From the NCBI GenBank assembly GCA_027082955.1, contig JALWTA010000036.1, positions 1-43,104 on the forward strand: DNA of 43,104 nt. Reading direction: 5' to 3'. The translations under genes were made by a program, and so were the position numbers. Within the stretch, counting starts at the first letter, position 1; each line of letters begins with the position of its first letter. The notes beneath the pieces are model-generated. The model did no database searches. It saw only the letters and a list, made by a program, of their open reading frames with translations, and was not told where the DNA came from. The stretch is from Sulfurovum sp. GTDB lineage: Bacteria > Campylobacterota > Campylobacteria > Campylobacterales > Sulfurovaceae. This document shows positions 34,218 to 42,982 of the stretch, piece after piece.

Positions 34218-35717
34218 CTAAAAACTATATGAGAAGTTCATAAATACCAGCGCTTCATCCTTCACCTGATCAAACGATGCCGAACCACCGAAATAATCCA
34301 CAAAACCAAGCTCAGCACTAAATGCATCACTGATATCATCCACTACCCATCCGCGATGAAATCCTCCATGGTCCAGTCCCAATCCGAAACGGGTATGCAA
34401 ATAGTTGACATGCAGTGTATCATTGAAAAAGCTGGTACTGATACGGAATGCATGCTGATAGGTATTTTCTTCCAAATTCTCCTGCATAAGCCGCTGATCG
34501 TACGCTATAAAATGACGCACGGCAATGTCGTAACTGATCATAGTATCGGCAATCCCGGTATATTCCACACCGATAAGCCCGTCAATTCGCTGCATCTTCT
34601 TCTCCGGAGTATAGGTATATCGCAGGTCTCTCCAGTATGCTGCTTCTGTTTTAAAAAGCCATGAACCGCTGAGCAGGTTCAGTGCTGTACCGAACATGGT
34701 TGACTTGTCATGATGCAGCTGTGTCGGCGTTACAAACGGCTTGGCATTGATAATATATCCATGATCATCATAAATATGTGCTGCATAAAGGTTAATATCC
34801 CATCCATGGTACTCGGCACCTGCACTGACGGCATAGGTGACATCATGATAGGATGCCTGAGTTGGGGGGAATGGAATGACCTGCCCGGTTTGGGGTAGAT
34901 AAGGCAGTGGATTGAACGCTGACCCGTAAGGGGGATTTTTGGTAAAACGCTGTTCCAAGATGGCAATAGGGGTGATGCGCCAGTTTCCGATACTGTAGTC
35001 GAACCGAAGCATGCCAACAGGCAAACGGAGATCTTCAATATCAACAATCCCGGGACGACGAAAATCGAGAGGGTTAAGCACATCGGTAATACGTATGGTA
35101 TCGCTGCGTCCCCAAACAACGACTTGCCGCCCTGCTTTCAGACTGAGCGAGTCATTGATGTTCCACTCAACATAGGCATCGTAAAGCTCCGCTTCGCTTC
35201 GAAGGGACTGACGCTCCTGTACCGTGTAGTCTTGTGCGCGCACATCATAAATACCATCATAAAAACTACGGGCATTCAGCTTGACTTTGACACCATTGTC
35301 AAACCGGTGTTCATAGTCCAAAAAGAGCGTGGTCCGCAAAGAAGAGAGCATATTTTCCGGCTTCGTGCTGTTGTAGGCAAGCAGCAACTGTTGTGTCAGT
35401 TTGCCTGTCAATCCATCAGGCAGCCATCCCGGCATCTCTTCTTCACCTGCACCGGATGACTCTTCCGTACCGGAATCCGATATTGCCGCATCCTCTTCCA
35501 TACTTCCGGTCTGTTCAGCAGCCTCAGTCTCATCCGTATCATCAAAACCTGCCAACGCCTCATCATCTGCTTTCTGTGTTGTTGTTTTTTCAACGGTGGG
35601 TGTTGCCGTATCGTCAAATCCGTCAAGTGCATCATCAATACTTTCCGCATGCAGTTGTACAGCTGTCAACACAGAAAGTAGCGGCAGAGTAATATAACGC
35701 AGCCTAAAAACGTTCAT
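34218..35717 (-). CDS. DUF1302-like outer-membrane beta-barrel
   Basis: A 499-residue exported protein. The signal peptide MNVFRLRYITLPLLSVLTAVQLHA is followed by an acidic, disordered stretch (~25-100) with the motif ALxGFDDT twice (ALDGFDDTAT and ALAGFDDTDE). A large barrel begins at LTGKLTQQLLLAYN and ends in FMNFSYSF. The segment KAGRQVVVWGRSDTIRITDVLNPLDFR is characteristic of the DUF1302 family. ATG 35717 lies 4 bp after the stop of the LolA-like gene and gives the signal peptide; a frame extending to 35765 is rejected. The role inferred from the operon is the outer-membrane end of an MMPL-driven lipid or hydrophobe export route. Confidence 0.8.
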   Translation of the reverse strand: MNVFRLRYITLPLLSVLTAVQLHAESIDDALDGFDDTATPTVEKTTTQKADDEALAGFDDTDETEAAEQTGSMEEDAAISDSGTEESSGAGEEEMPGWLPDGLTGKLTQQLLLAYNSTKPENMLSSLRTTLFLDYEHRFDNGVKVKLNARSFYDGIYDVRAQDYTVQERQSLRSEAELYDAYVEWNINDSLSLKAGRQVVVWGRSDTIRITDVLNPLDFRRPGIVDIEDLRLPVGMLRFDYSIGNWRITPIAILEQRFTKNPPYGSAFNPLPYLPQTGQVIPFPPTQASYHDVTYAVSAGAEYHGWDINLYAAHIYDDHGYIINAKPFVTPTQLHHDKSTMFGTALNLLSGSWLFKTEAAYWRDLRYTYTPEKKMQRIDGLIGVEYTGIADTMISYDIAVRHFIAYDQRLMQENLEENTYQHAFRISTSFFNDTLHVNYLHTRFGLGLDHGGFHRGWVVDDISDAFSAELGFVDYFGGSASFDQVKDEALVFMNFSYSF

Positions 35718-35721
35718 AGAA

Positions 35722-36516
35722 TTAGAGTCCCTGTTCAAGACGTTTTGTCGTAAAGACATTGTCACTGATGGGCTGGTTGAGTTTGATATGGTTGAACTTC
35801 AGAATGGTTTTATGCACTGTTTTTCTTCCTTTTTTTGTGGTCATCGTGATCTCATCTGCGACCCAAATGCCGTTTTGCTGATGCAGTTTGGTCATATCCA
35901 TATATTTTTTCTTGTCATTTTTCATAAATCCTATGGAGCGTACCACCACATAGTTGTCTTTTCTTACAATGCCGATACTCTTGAGATAACCTGATTCTTT
36001 GATCACCTTCTTGGTACGCGGTATTGCCTGAATCACCCATGCATCGTGTCCGCGTACTTTGGTCTCTTTAAGGAGCGTAAAATCATAATCCTCCAGATCT
36101 CTGTCGGTCATGTCAAAATAGGAAAAGTCCGATCCCATAAAACTCGAACTCTTGTCCGTACTCGGTATGCGTTTTACTTTTTTGAGTGCAGGCAGGTAGA
36201 GCCACTGGTCATCATCTTTGTTCGGATCGTCATAGTCATAGGTTAGAAAGGCGGTGTTTTTGACATCTGCAGGTGAACGGAAGAACAAAATACGATACTC
36301 ATCCGGACCAAAATCCTTGCTGTAGGATTTCAGATCACGCAGACGTTTTTTACCATGTTTGTCGATAAGGATCATTTTCATGTCCTGCTGTACCGTTTTG
36401 CCGTCATCCCGTGCATCGACCTTCTCCATGATCGCACGTGCTTTGGGATCATCTGCATATACCGCTACACCCGTCAACATGAATACCGCTATCGTTGTCA
36501 AAATTGTTTTTTTCAT
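35722..36516 (-). CDS. LolA-like outer-membrane lipoprotein-sorting family protein
   Basis: A 264-residue periplasmic protein: signal peptide MKKTILTTIAVFMLTGVAVYA, then a half-barrel of the LolA/LppX superfamily. Typical blocks are DMKMILIDKHGKKRLRDLKSY, YRILFFRSPADVKNTAFLTYDY, QWLYLPALKKVKRIPSTDKSSSFMGSDFSYFDM and DYDFTLLKE. Such proteins bind lipid moieties in a hydrophobic cavity. GGAAGAG upstream of ATG 36516 sets the start; the longer frame from 36543 is rejected. It lies between an MMPL exporter and a DUF1302 porin, a trio that recurs in proteobacteria. By analogy it should carry a hydrophobic cargo across the periplasm; the cargo is unknown. Confidence 0.85.
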   Translation of the reverse strand: MKKTILTTIAVFMLTGVAVYADDPKARAIMEKVDARDDGKTVQQDMKMILIDKHGKKRLRDLKSYSKDFGPDEYRILFFRSPADVKNTAFLTYDYDDPNKDDDQWLYLPALKKVKRIPSTDKSSSFMGSDFSYFDMTDRDLEDYDFTLLKETKVRGHDAWVIQAIPRTKKVIKESGYLKSIGIVRKDNYVVVRSIGFMKNDKKKYMDMTKLHQQNGIWVADEITMTTKKGRKTVHKTILKFNHIKLNQPISDNVFTTKRLEQGL

Positions 36517-36614
36517 TATCTCTTCCTTTACTTGGTTTTGCATATCATAAAAGCTTTTCGCAAAAAAGCCAACCTCTTTTTATCAAATCTTATGGCTTTG
36601 CTCAGTTCCTATGC

Positions 36615-36669
36615 GTTCCCACGCGGAGCATGGGAACAAGAGCAAACGGTGTTGTCAGGGGACAACACC
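36615..36669. repeat. REP-like pair of hairpins
   Basis: Hairpin 1 has arms GTTCCCA (36615-36621) and TGGGAAC (36631-36637) around CGCGGAGCA, a motif familiar from intergenic repeats in many proteobacteria. Hairpin 2 has perfect 9-bp arms GGTGTTGTC (36648-36656) and GACAACACC (36661-36669) with loop AGGG. Both lie in the 205-bp gap inside the MMPL/LolA-like/DUF1302 operon and may attenuate or process the transcript. Confidence 0.7.
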
Positions 36670-36710
36670 CTACAGTAAATCAAAGCTTTCCAAAGGAAAG
36701 CATACCAAAA

Positions 36711-36738
36711 CTATTCACTATTCACTCTTCACTCTTAA
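36711..36738. repeat. Heptamer tract, 4 x 7 bp, across the MMPL stop codon
   Basis: CTATTCA twice, CTCTTCA, CTCTTAA: 28 bp exactly. It encodes the last residues of the MMPL protein and its stop (36722), so the repeat sets the C-terminus. Confidence 0.75.
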
Positions 36739-39133
36739 TCCCGTCAATCCACCCTCGTTTTGCCGCAACGATCATCAATGAAGGTGCCAAAAGAAGATCT
36801 GCCAGCAGCGCAAAGATGATCACAGTACCGGTCAACAGTCCAAAATTGTGCACCGATATCATCTGTGCCATCATATAGGCATAGAAGCCCAAAGAGAGTA
36901 CTACCGAAGTGATCACCATCGCTTTCCCTGTCGTAAAGAAAGTATGCCTGATCGCTTCAGCACTGTCTTTTGTCTTGGCATAATAACGCATGAAGTTATG
37001 CATAAAATGAATTGTATCATCTACCGCAAGCCCGATTGCAATACTGCCGATAAGCAGTGTAAACATATCCAGAGGGATACCAAAAAGAACCATGATAAGC
37101 AAACCGAGAATGATCGGTGTCAGATTGGGTACCATACTTAGAAGACCGATACGTACAGACCGCAGGATCAGCATCATCATCAGTGTGATCAGAGTAAATG
37201 CAGCAATATAGCTTTTGACTGCCGAGCGGATTGCCTGGCTGAATGTCGTTACCATCAGCGGTACCACACCGGTAACGGAAACATTGTCATCGGGGAATGT
37301 CTTTTTTACTTCCTGATTGATATAGGCAAGTACACCTGTAGCCTTGATCGAATCTACCCATGGTACTTTGATTGTGATACGTACTTTGGAGAACTGGCTG
37401 TCTACCACATCTTCGAGGTCATCACTGCCTGAATTTTCAAACAGCAACAGTTCCTGGGCAAGCAGATCCTTCCCTTTTGGTATGGTGTAGTAGCGCTCAT
37501 CATTGCTGTGCAGTGCACGGTTTGTCTCTTTGACGATCGTATTGAGAGAAACTGCCTTCCCGACAAAAACATACGGGTCTCTGTACTGTTCCAGTCTTGC
37601 TGTCAGACGGTCAAGCTTTTGCATACGGACAGGGTCGGTCCAGCCATTCTCTTTTCCGGTATCGATCACTGCTTCAATGGTCAATGATCCATGCATAATA
37701 CCGTCAATTTTCTCGGTGGAGAGTCGAACAGATTTGTCAGGTTTGAACCAGTGCAGCGGATTGTGCGAAAGTTCTATGGTCGAACCTGCCCATAGTGCCG
37801 CAGCAACCAACACTGCACTCAGTGCAATGATACTGCGGTAGTGTTTTACCGGTACTTCTGCTAATCGTGCCATCATGCGGTCAAGCTTTCCGGGTGCTTT
37901 GTTCTTTTTGGGTTTCAAACGGGTAATGACCAAAAGTGCTGGCAGCAGTGTCAGGGTTAAAAAAAGCGACACCATAACACCAAAAGAGGCGAATATCCCC
38001 AGATCACTGATAGGAGCGACCTCACTTCCGGCAAATGAACCGATACCGATGGCTGTCGTAACAGAGGTCATAGCAATGGCAAGTCCAGAATGTCCCAATG
38101 TGTGGGAAACTGCATCTTTTTTGTCACCCGTCTCATTGAAACGGTCAAAAAAGATAGAAAGCACGTGTACTGTCGCACCGACACTTACCGCCAAAAGCAG
38201 CGACGGTACAATCTGTGTCGGCAGCTTGAACGCTGTACCTGTCCACGCCATCAATCCGACAGTCGAAAGGAGTGCCAAAATAACAACGATCAGCGGATAG
38301 ACCACAGCCGAGATACGGCGGAACATCAAAAAGAGGAATACAATTACGATCAGAAGGGTAATACGTGTAAACTTCTGCATATCACTGCGCATCTGTGTTT
38401 TCAGTACATCCAGAACGACAGGAGAACCCGCTACATAGATCTCAAGACCTTTTTTTCGGTATTTTTTGACAATCTCATACACTTTTTTAACGATTTTGGC
38501 ATTCTCCTCATCAGTCAAAAATTTTTGAGGTACCGAGGGAGCCGCTGTACCACTGTCCCCTTCAAAGCCGGCATCGATATCACTCTCTGCGTTTTCACCT
38601 TCATGGGAAAAGGCATCGGTCTCGATAACAATGGTGGTCATCTTGCCGTCTTGGGAGATGAACAGGTCTTTATAGAAATGTGATGCCAATGCCCTTTTTT
38701 TAATGGCATCTACCTCTTGCTGTGTTTTCGGAAATGGCTCCAAAAGATCATCGGTCAATAACTGATCGCCCTTGCCGCGTGTGTTTCTCACATTATAGAG
38801 CGATGTGACATCATCGAGATAAGGCACGTTGTTTTCTATCTCTTCATGCAAATCTCTGAGCGTTTTTAAAAAATCAAGTGTAAATATGTTGTCACTTTTG
38901 ATCGCGATCGCAATCCGTTCATCCCTTCCAAACTGCTCTCTGAAACGGTTATAGCTTATGAGTATCGGATCATCTTTGTGAAAGAATCCTTCGTTGGAGG
39001 TATCGAATTTGATTTGCGGTACATGTGAAATCGGTATAATGACCAGCAAAAGTGCCAGTATGATTGTCTTTATTGGATGGTCGGCGATCCAGCTTCCCAT
39101 CTTTCTCATGCTATTCTCTAATTTTTGATGCAT
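36722..39133 (-). CDS. MMPL/RND-superfamily exporter
   Basis: An 803-residue inner-membrane transporter with two homologous halves, each with a large periplasmic loop and a block of membrane helices. TM1 is near residues 18-36, followed by a periplasmic domain to ~255. The second half carries GLAVDDTIHFMHNFM with an Asp pair like the proton relay of RND proteins; the first half has SVGATVHVLSIFF at that place, without acids. The size fits MMPL/HpnN-like exporters of lipids, hopanoids or other hydrophobes. ATG 39133 has GGGGAG 6 bases upstream. It is the first gene of a three-gene operon with the LolA-like and DUF1302 genes. Substrate unknown. Confidence 0.87.
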   Translation of the reverse strand: MHQKLENSMRKMGSWIADHPIKTIILALLLVIIPISHVPQIKFDTSNEGFFHKDDPILISYNRFREQFGRDERIAIAIKSDNIFTLDFLKTLRDLHEEIENNVPYLDDVTSLYNVRNTRGKGDQLLTDDLLEPFPKTQQEVDAIKKRALASHFYKDLFISQDGKMTTIVIETDAFSHEGENAESDIDAGFEGDSGTAAPSVPQKFLTDEENAKIVKKVYEIVKKYRKKGLEIYVAGSPVVLDVLKTQMRSDMQKFTRITLLIVIVFLFLMFRRISAVVYPLIVVILALLSTVGLMAWTGTAFKLPTQIVPSLLLAVSVGATVHVLSIFFDRFNETGDKKDAVSHTLGHSGLAIAMTSVTTAIGIGSFAGSEVAPISDLGIFASFGVMVSLFLTLTLLPALLVITRLKPKKNKAPGKLDRMMARLAEVPVKHYRSIIALSAVLVAAALWAGSTIELSHNPLHWFKPDKSVRLSTEKIDGIMHGSLTIEAVIDTGKENGWTDPVRMQKLDRLTARLEQYRDPYVFVGKAVSLNTIVKETNRALHSNDERYYTIPKGKDLLAQELLLFENSGSDDLEDVVDSQFSKVRITIKVPWVDSIKATGVLAYINQEVKKTFPDDNVSVTGVVPLMVTTFSQAIRSAVKSYIAAFTLITLMMMLILRSVRIGLLSMVPNLTPIILGLLIMVLFGIPLDMFTLLIGSIAIGLAVDDTIHFMHNFMRYYAKTKDSAEAIRHTFFTTGKAMVITSVVLSLGFYAYMMAQMISVHNFGLLTGTVIIFALLADLLLAPSLMIVAAKRGWIDGIKSEE

Positions 39134-39292
39134 AGGCTCTCCCCTTCTATTGTCACACTTCTACCAAACAACCGTATGCAGGCTACGCATAAAAGAGCAG
39201 AAACCTTCCGGTTATTGGGATAAAAGAGATAAAAGTATATCGTTTTTCATATTAGAGGTGTTCTTAGATATTCCGTTTCAATCTTCTAAGGA

Positions 39293-39298
39293 TATAAT
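39293..39298 (+). promoter_or_regulatory. -10 box of the diacylglycerol-kinase-like gene
   Basis: TATAAT at 39293-39298, 28 bases before ATG 39327. It lies inside the longer open frame that begins at 39150, so that longer version cannot be translated from this transcript. Confidence 0.65.
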
Positions 39299-39326
39299 AC
39301 ACTATCACAACAGCAGAAGGCAGCCC

Positions 39327-40010
39327 ATGAAATTGCTCTCAATCGGACAAAACATTAGCCATACAGGGCTTGATATCACTTCCATCGAGACCTCATCCCT
39401 GGCATCACATCATGACATCGAACAGTATGACTATGCGATCATCAATGGCGGTGACGGTACCATACGCCGTGTGCTTTTACAGCTGCACACCTTAAAAAAA
39501 CAGCCGGTATTCATCCTCAATCCTACAGGCTCGTTCAATGTTGTTGCCAAAATGCATCATGTACCTCCCATTTCACAGGTTCTGGATATGCTTGCAGACA
39601 ACAAAATACCCCAAACACAAAAGCACCATTTTTACAAAATCAATGAGCAGATATTCCTTTTTTCAGCAGGCAACATGGGGGATCTGCAACACATTTTTCT
39701 CTCAGAAACGCTGCGTTTCGGATACCTCAAACACGGTTTTCCAAAATATCTGCTTTCTGTTGTTTTTCTCCTGCCGCTCCATCTTGTTATGACACCCTTC
39801 ATGCTGGCAAGCAGTACACGCTTTTTTATCTTTACGCCGATGCGGTCCATCAAAAAACTCGGTAGTTTCTACGGGCAGGTACCCAAAGAACTGATGATCG
39901 ACCTTAAGAACGAATACAATATGATCGAACTTGACGGTGACATCGTCACCATGCACGGCAGACATCTGCATATCTCCTATGCAGGCAATATTCGCATCGT
40001 TACCGAGTAG
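39327..40010 (+). CDS. Diacylglycerol/lipid kinase catalytic-domain protein
   Basis: A 227-residue protein with the NAD-kinase-like lipid kinase fold. The nucleotide loop is NGGDGT at 40-45 and the second motif is LNPTGSFNVVAK, matching the GTxNDFAR block of DgkB/YegS kinases with substitutions. A C-terminal beta-sandwich ends LDGDIVTMHGRHLHISYAG. It is shorter than usual (~290-300), mainly at the N-terminus. The start ATG 39327 has AGAAGG 6 bases upstream and lies after the -10 box. The product would phosphorylate a lipid, but changes in the second motif leave activity uncertain. The GH20 gene follows after 6 bp, so the two are cotranscribed. Confidence 0.78.
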   Translation: MKLLSIGQNISHTGLDITSIETSSLASHHDIEQYDYAIINGGDGTIRRVLLQLHTLKKQPVFILNPTGSFNVVAKMHHVPPISQVLDMLADNKIPQTQKHHFYKINEQIFLFSAGNMGDLQHIFLSETLRFGYLKHGFPKYLLSVVFLLPLHLVMTPFMLASSTRFFIFTPMRSIKKLGSFYGQVPKELMIDLKNEYNMIELDGDIVTMHGRHLHISYAGNIRIVTE

Positions 40011-40016
40011 AGAAAG

Positions 40017-41636
40017 ATGACCCGATCGATCCTCCGCTTTCTATATCATCTCACACCTCTTCTTCTCTTCACTGCTTCTACACTCTATGCCGTACCTCCC
40101 ATACAGGGCATCATCCCAAAACCGTATACTTTCATCCCAAAATCCGGAACTTTCAAACTCGACAGACATACCCAAATCCTGTATGATACCCCTTTGTGCA
40201 GCAAGGCACGTATCTATCTTCAAAGCCATCTTGGCTACACACTGCCTTCGGGAACTCCTACACATACTTCAGGGCAGATACTGTTTCATTATGCACCACG
40301 TTCGGTGACTCAGTCCGAAGGGTACATACTCGATATTGACACCAAACAGATTCGCATAGAAGCAAGGGATGCAGCAGGATTTTTTTACGGCATCATCACA
40401 CTGATGCAGCTGACCGACCCGAATATCTGGGATAGTTCCAAAATCAATCCTTCACATAGCTGGTATATTCAGGCATGCCATATTGAAGACCACCCCTACT
40501 TTAAGTGGCGCGGTATGATGCTGGATGTCTCGCGAAACTTCTTCTGTGTTGCCTACATCAAAAAGTTTCTCGACCGTATGGCACAGTACAAACTCAACCG
40601 TTTTCACTGGCACCTGACCGATGATGAAGGGTGGCGTATCGAGATCAAGCACTACCCGAAACTGACTTCAATTGGTGCAGTACGCGGTCCGGGTACACAA
40701 CTGCCCTTCTCCTTTTTCCCTGCAATGCGCGGACGCAAAGACCGTGTACAGCGTGGTTTCTACAGCCAAAAAGAGATCAAAGAGATCGTTGCCTATGCAC
40801 ATGCCCGTGCCATTGAAGTCATACCGGAGATCGATATGCCTGGGCACGCCAAAGCAGCTCTGACCGCCTATGCGAACCTGCTCAGTGATCCACATGACCG
40901 TAGCAGCTACCGCTCTATACAGCATATACGAAACAATACGGTAAACCCTGCCATAGAGAGCACCTATACATTTCTTGACCATGTCATTGCCGAAGTAAGC
41001 CGTCTCTTCCCCTCTGCCTATATCCATCTTGGCGGAGATGAGATTCCCAAGGGGGCATGGCAAGGCTCTCCGGCAGTGCACAAACTCATGCAACAGCGTC
41101 ACTTAAAAAACCTGCAGCAGGTAAAGAACTATTTCTTCGAACGCGTCGATGCCATTTTGAAAAAGCACGGCAAAAAAATGCTTACCTGGCAGGAGGTGCT
41201 TCAAGGCAGCCCCATGCTGCACAATGAAGATATGGTCGTGGCATGGAAAAGTCCAAAGGCAGGCTACAGAGCCATTGAAAAACACCACAATACCATCATG
41301 GCTCCGGTACAGTACCTCTACTTCGACCAACAATACAAACGTGCCAAAGGCGAACCCGGACAGAAGTGGTCGACACCTGTTTCTTTAAAAAAGGTCTACA
41401 GTTTCCGTCCCAAACGCACATGCTGTCTAAAAGGGGTAGAGGCGTGTCTGTGGTCAGAGACACTGCTTGACGAACATATTGCAGACTACCTTGCATGGCC
41501 AAGAGCACTTGCTCTCTGCGAAATTGCATGGAGCGCTCCTGAACATCGCCAATGGCACAGTTTCAAAAAGAGAATGCAGCAATTTGCACTGCCCAGACTC
41601 AAAGCTCAACATGTACATTATAGGCCAGTAAAATAA
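40017..41636 (+). CDS. GH20 beta-N-acetylhexosaminidase
   Basis: A 539-residue exported glycosidase that removes terminal GlcNAc or GalNAc by substrate-assisted catalysis. The signal peptide MTRSILRFLYHLTPLLLFTASTLYA is followed by a GH20b N-terminal domain (~30-150) and the TIM barrel. Family motifs seen are WRGMMLDVSRNFF, RFHWHLTDDEGWRIEIK, EVIPEIDMPGHAKAAL and HLGGDE with the catalytic pair D341-E342. The C-terminal VEACLWSE contributes the final subsite Trp. ATG 40017 lies 6 bp after the kinase stop, with AGAAAG as Shine-Dalgarno. Next to NamZ, it probably trims GlcNAc from peptidoglycan or chitin fragments in the periplasm. Confidence 0.93.
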   Translation: MTRSILRFLYHLTPLLLFTASTLYAVPPIQGIIPKPYTFIPKSGTFKLDRHTQILYDTPLCSKARIYLQSHLGYTLPSGTPTHTSGQILFHYAPRSVTQSEGYILDIDTKQIRIEARDAAGFFYGIITLMQLTDPNIWDSSKINPSHSWYIQACHIEDHPYFKWRGMMLDVSRNFFCVAYIKKFLDRMAQYKLNRFHWHLTDDEGWRIEIKHYPKLTSIGAVRGPGTQLPFSFFPAMRGRKDRVQRGFYSQKEIKEIVAYAHARAIEVIPEIDMPGHAKAALTAYANLLSDPHDRSSYRSIQHIRNNTVNPAIESTYTFLDHVIAEVSRLFPSAYIHLGGDEIPKGAWQGSPAVHKLMQQRHLKNLQQVKNYFFERVDAILKKHGKKMLTWQEVLQGSPMLHNEDMVVAWKSPKAGYRAIEKHHNTIMAPVQYLYFDQQYKRAKGEPGQKWSTPVSLKKVYSFRPKRTCCLKGVEACLWSETLLDEHIADYLAWPRALALCEIAWSAPEHRQWHSFKKRMQQFALPRLKAQHVHYRPVK

Positions 41637-41671
41637 CGTTTATCAATTCTCAGTTCCCAAACTTTTGAAAA

Positions 41672-41745
41672 CGAAAGCTTTAGCTTCGCCCTGATGTTCA
41701 TGTGCAAAATCACATTTGACGGGACTAAAGTCTCCGATTCCAAGA
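41672..41745. repeat. Intergenic repeat element, copy B
   Basis: It shares CGAAAGCTTTAGCTTCG (41672-41688) with 19220-19236 and a second block (41725-41745) with 19272-19291. As in copy A, it sits between two convergent genes (GH20 and NamZ). Confidence 0.65.
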
Positions 41746-41748
41746 TGA

Positions 41749-41784
41749 GACCAATAACCAATACACCAGTTACCAATCACCACA
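41749..41784. repeat. Heptamer-like tract before the NamZ stop
   Basis: Five ACC-containing units: GACCAAT, AACCAAT, ACACCAGT (8 bp), TACCAAT, CACCACA. The period is 7 except for one 8-bp unit. It ends 2 bp before the namZ stop codon. Confidence 0.6.
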
Positions 41785-41786
41785 CA

Positions 41787-42959
41787 CTACGGATAAAGCA
41801 GATACTTCTCTCTGATCCTCTTAAATTTCTCCAAATCTGCTTTCCAGCTCTTACGTATCTGCCCCTCACTCCAGCCCGACTCAAGCTGTTTTCGCAGATG
41901 ATCGCTGCCGGCAAGTTTGTCAAAAAACGTTCCGCCGTGAAGAAAAAAATGCCGTTTATCACTGTAATGTGCATAGGCATCTTTCAAATAGTGCAGCAGC
42001 ACCCTTTTTTTGCTACGCAGTGAAGCCATATCCAGATGACGCAGATCGGCACCGTAACAGCATCTGTTTTGATATTTCGGATGTTTTGCTCCCGGCATCG
42101 CATGCGGAGTAAAACAGAACGTTTTTTTTCTATATCGCGGTGCTCCGTAACATTCAAAAGGGAAGAGAGTTCCCCGACCAAGAGAGAAGGCTGTACCCTC
42201 CATCAGTACCAAAGAGGGATAGAGTGCAACCGCTCTTGCATTGGGGAGATTTGGAGAGGGCTTAACGGGAAGGACATAAGGGCGGTCATGTCTGTACCCT
42301 CGAATCGGTATTACATACAGATCGGTTTTTACCCCGTTTTGAAGCCACCCTTCTGCGTTGATCATCAGAGTATACTCACCAATGGTCATACCATACACAA
42401 GTGGAACCGGATCAACGCCTACAAAAGAACGAAACTGGCGCTTTAGCACAGGACCATCCACATAATAGCCATTAGGATTGGGACGGTCAAGCACTATCAT
42501 CGGTATGCCTGCCTCTGCTGACGCCTCCATAACATAGTGCAGTGTCGACAGATAGGTATAACAGCGTACCCCGATATCCTGAATGTCAAACAGGATCACA
42601 TCGACATCTTTCAGGTCATTTAATGTCGGCTTTTTCCTCTTGCCATACAAGGAAATCACCGGCAGTTTTCTTTTGGCATCGTATCCGTTTTGAAGCGATG
42701 CTCCCGCATCGGCACGTCCGGCAAATCCATGCTCCGGAGCAAAAATCTTAACGACCTTGACACCATGTTCTTGTAGCAGATCGACAAGGTGCCGCTTTCC
42801 TACCATCGACGTGTGGTTGACAACAAGTGCTACACGTTTCTGTGAAAGCAGCGGCAGGTAAAGTGCCGTTCTTGCTGCTGCCGGCACAACCGCCTCTTCT
42901 GCCGTTGCCATAGAGAGCAGCAGGATGAAAATACTTATCCATAGGCAGATTTGCTTCAC
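41787..42959 (-). CDS. namZ: Exo-beta-N-acetylmuramidase NamZ (DUF1343, GH171)
   Basis: A 390-residue exported protein of the DUF1343 family, whose characterised member NamZ releases MurNAc from the non-reducing end of peptidoglycan. The signal peptide is MKQICLWISIFILLLSMATA. Conserved blocks include VALVVNHTSMVGKRHLVDLL, KIFAPEHGFAGRADAG, VDVILFDIQDIGVRCYTYLSTLHYVMEA, VLDRPNPNGYYVDGPVL, VYGMTIGEYTLMINAEGWL, SLVLMEGTAFSLGRGT and PFECYGAP. The length is normal. The start is GTG 42959 with AGGA about 8 bases upstream. The GH20 enzyme on the opposite strand may supply the complementary GlcNAc-releasing activity. Confidence 0.92.
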   Translation of the reverse strand: MKQICLWISIFILLLSMATAEEAVVPAAARTALYLPLLSQKRVALVVNHTSMVGKRHLVDLLQEHGVKVVKIFAPEHGFAGRADAGASLQNGYDAKRKLPVISLYGKRKKPTLNDLKDVDVILFDIQDIGVRCYTYLSTLHYVMEASAEAGIPMIVLDRPNPNGYYVDGPVLKRQFRSFVGVDPVPLVYGMTIGEYTLMINAEGWLQNGVKTDLYVIPIRGYRHDRPYVLPVKPSPNLPNARAVALYPSLVLMEGTAFSLGRGTLFPFECYGAPRYRKKTFCFTPHAMPGAKHPKYQNRCCYGADLRHLDMASLRSKKRVLLHYLKDAYAHYSDKRHFFLHGGTFFDKLAGSDHLRKQLESGWSEGQIRKSWKADLEKFKRIREKYLLYP

Positions 42960-42982
42960 ACACTTTTCCTTTTTTTACTATC

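Noticed and set aside
39150-39326. N-terminal extension of the diacylglycerol-kinase-like protein
   Set aside because: A TATAAT box at 39293-39298 lies inside it, and AGAAGG marks ATG 39327.
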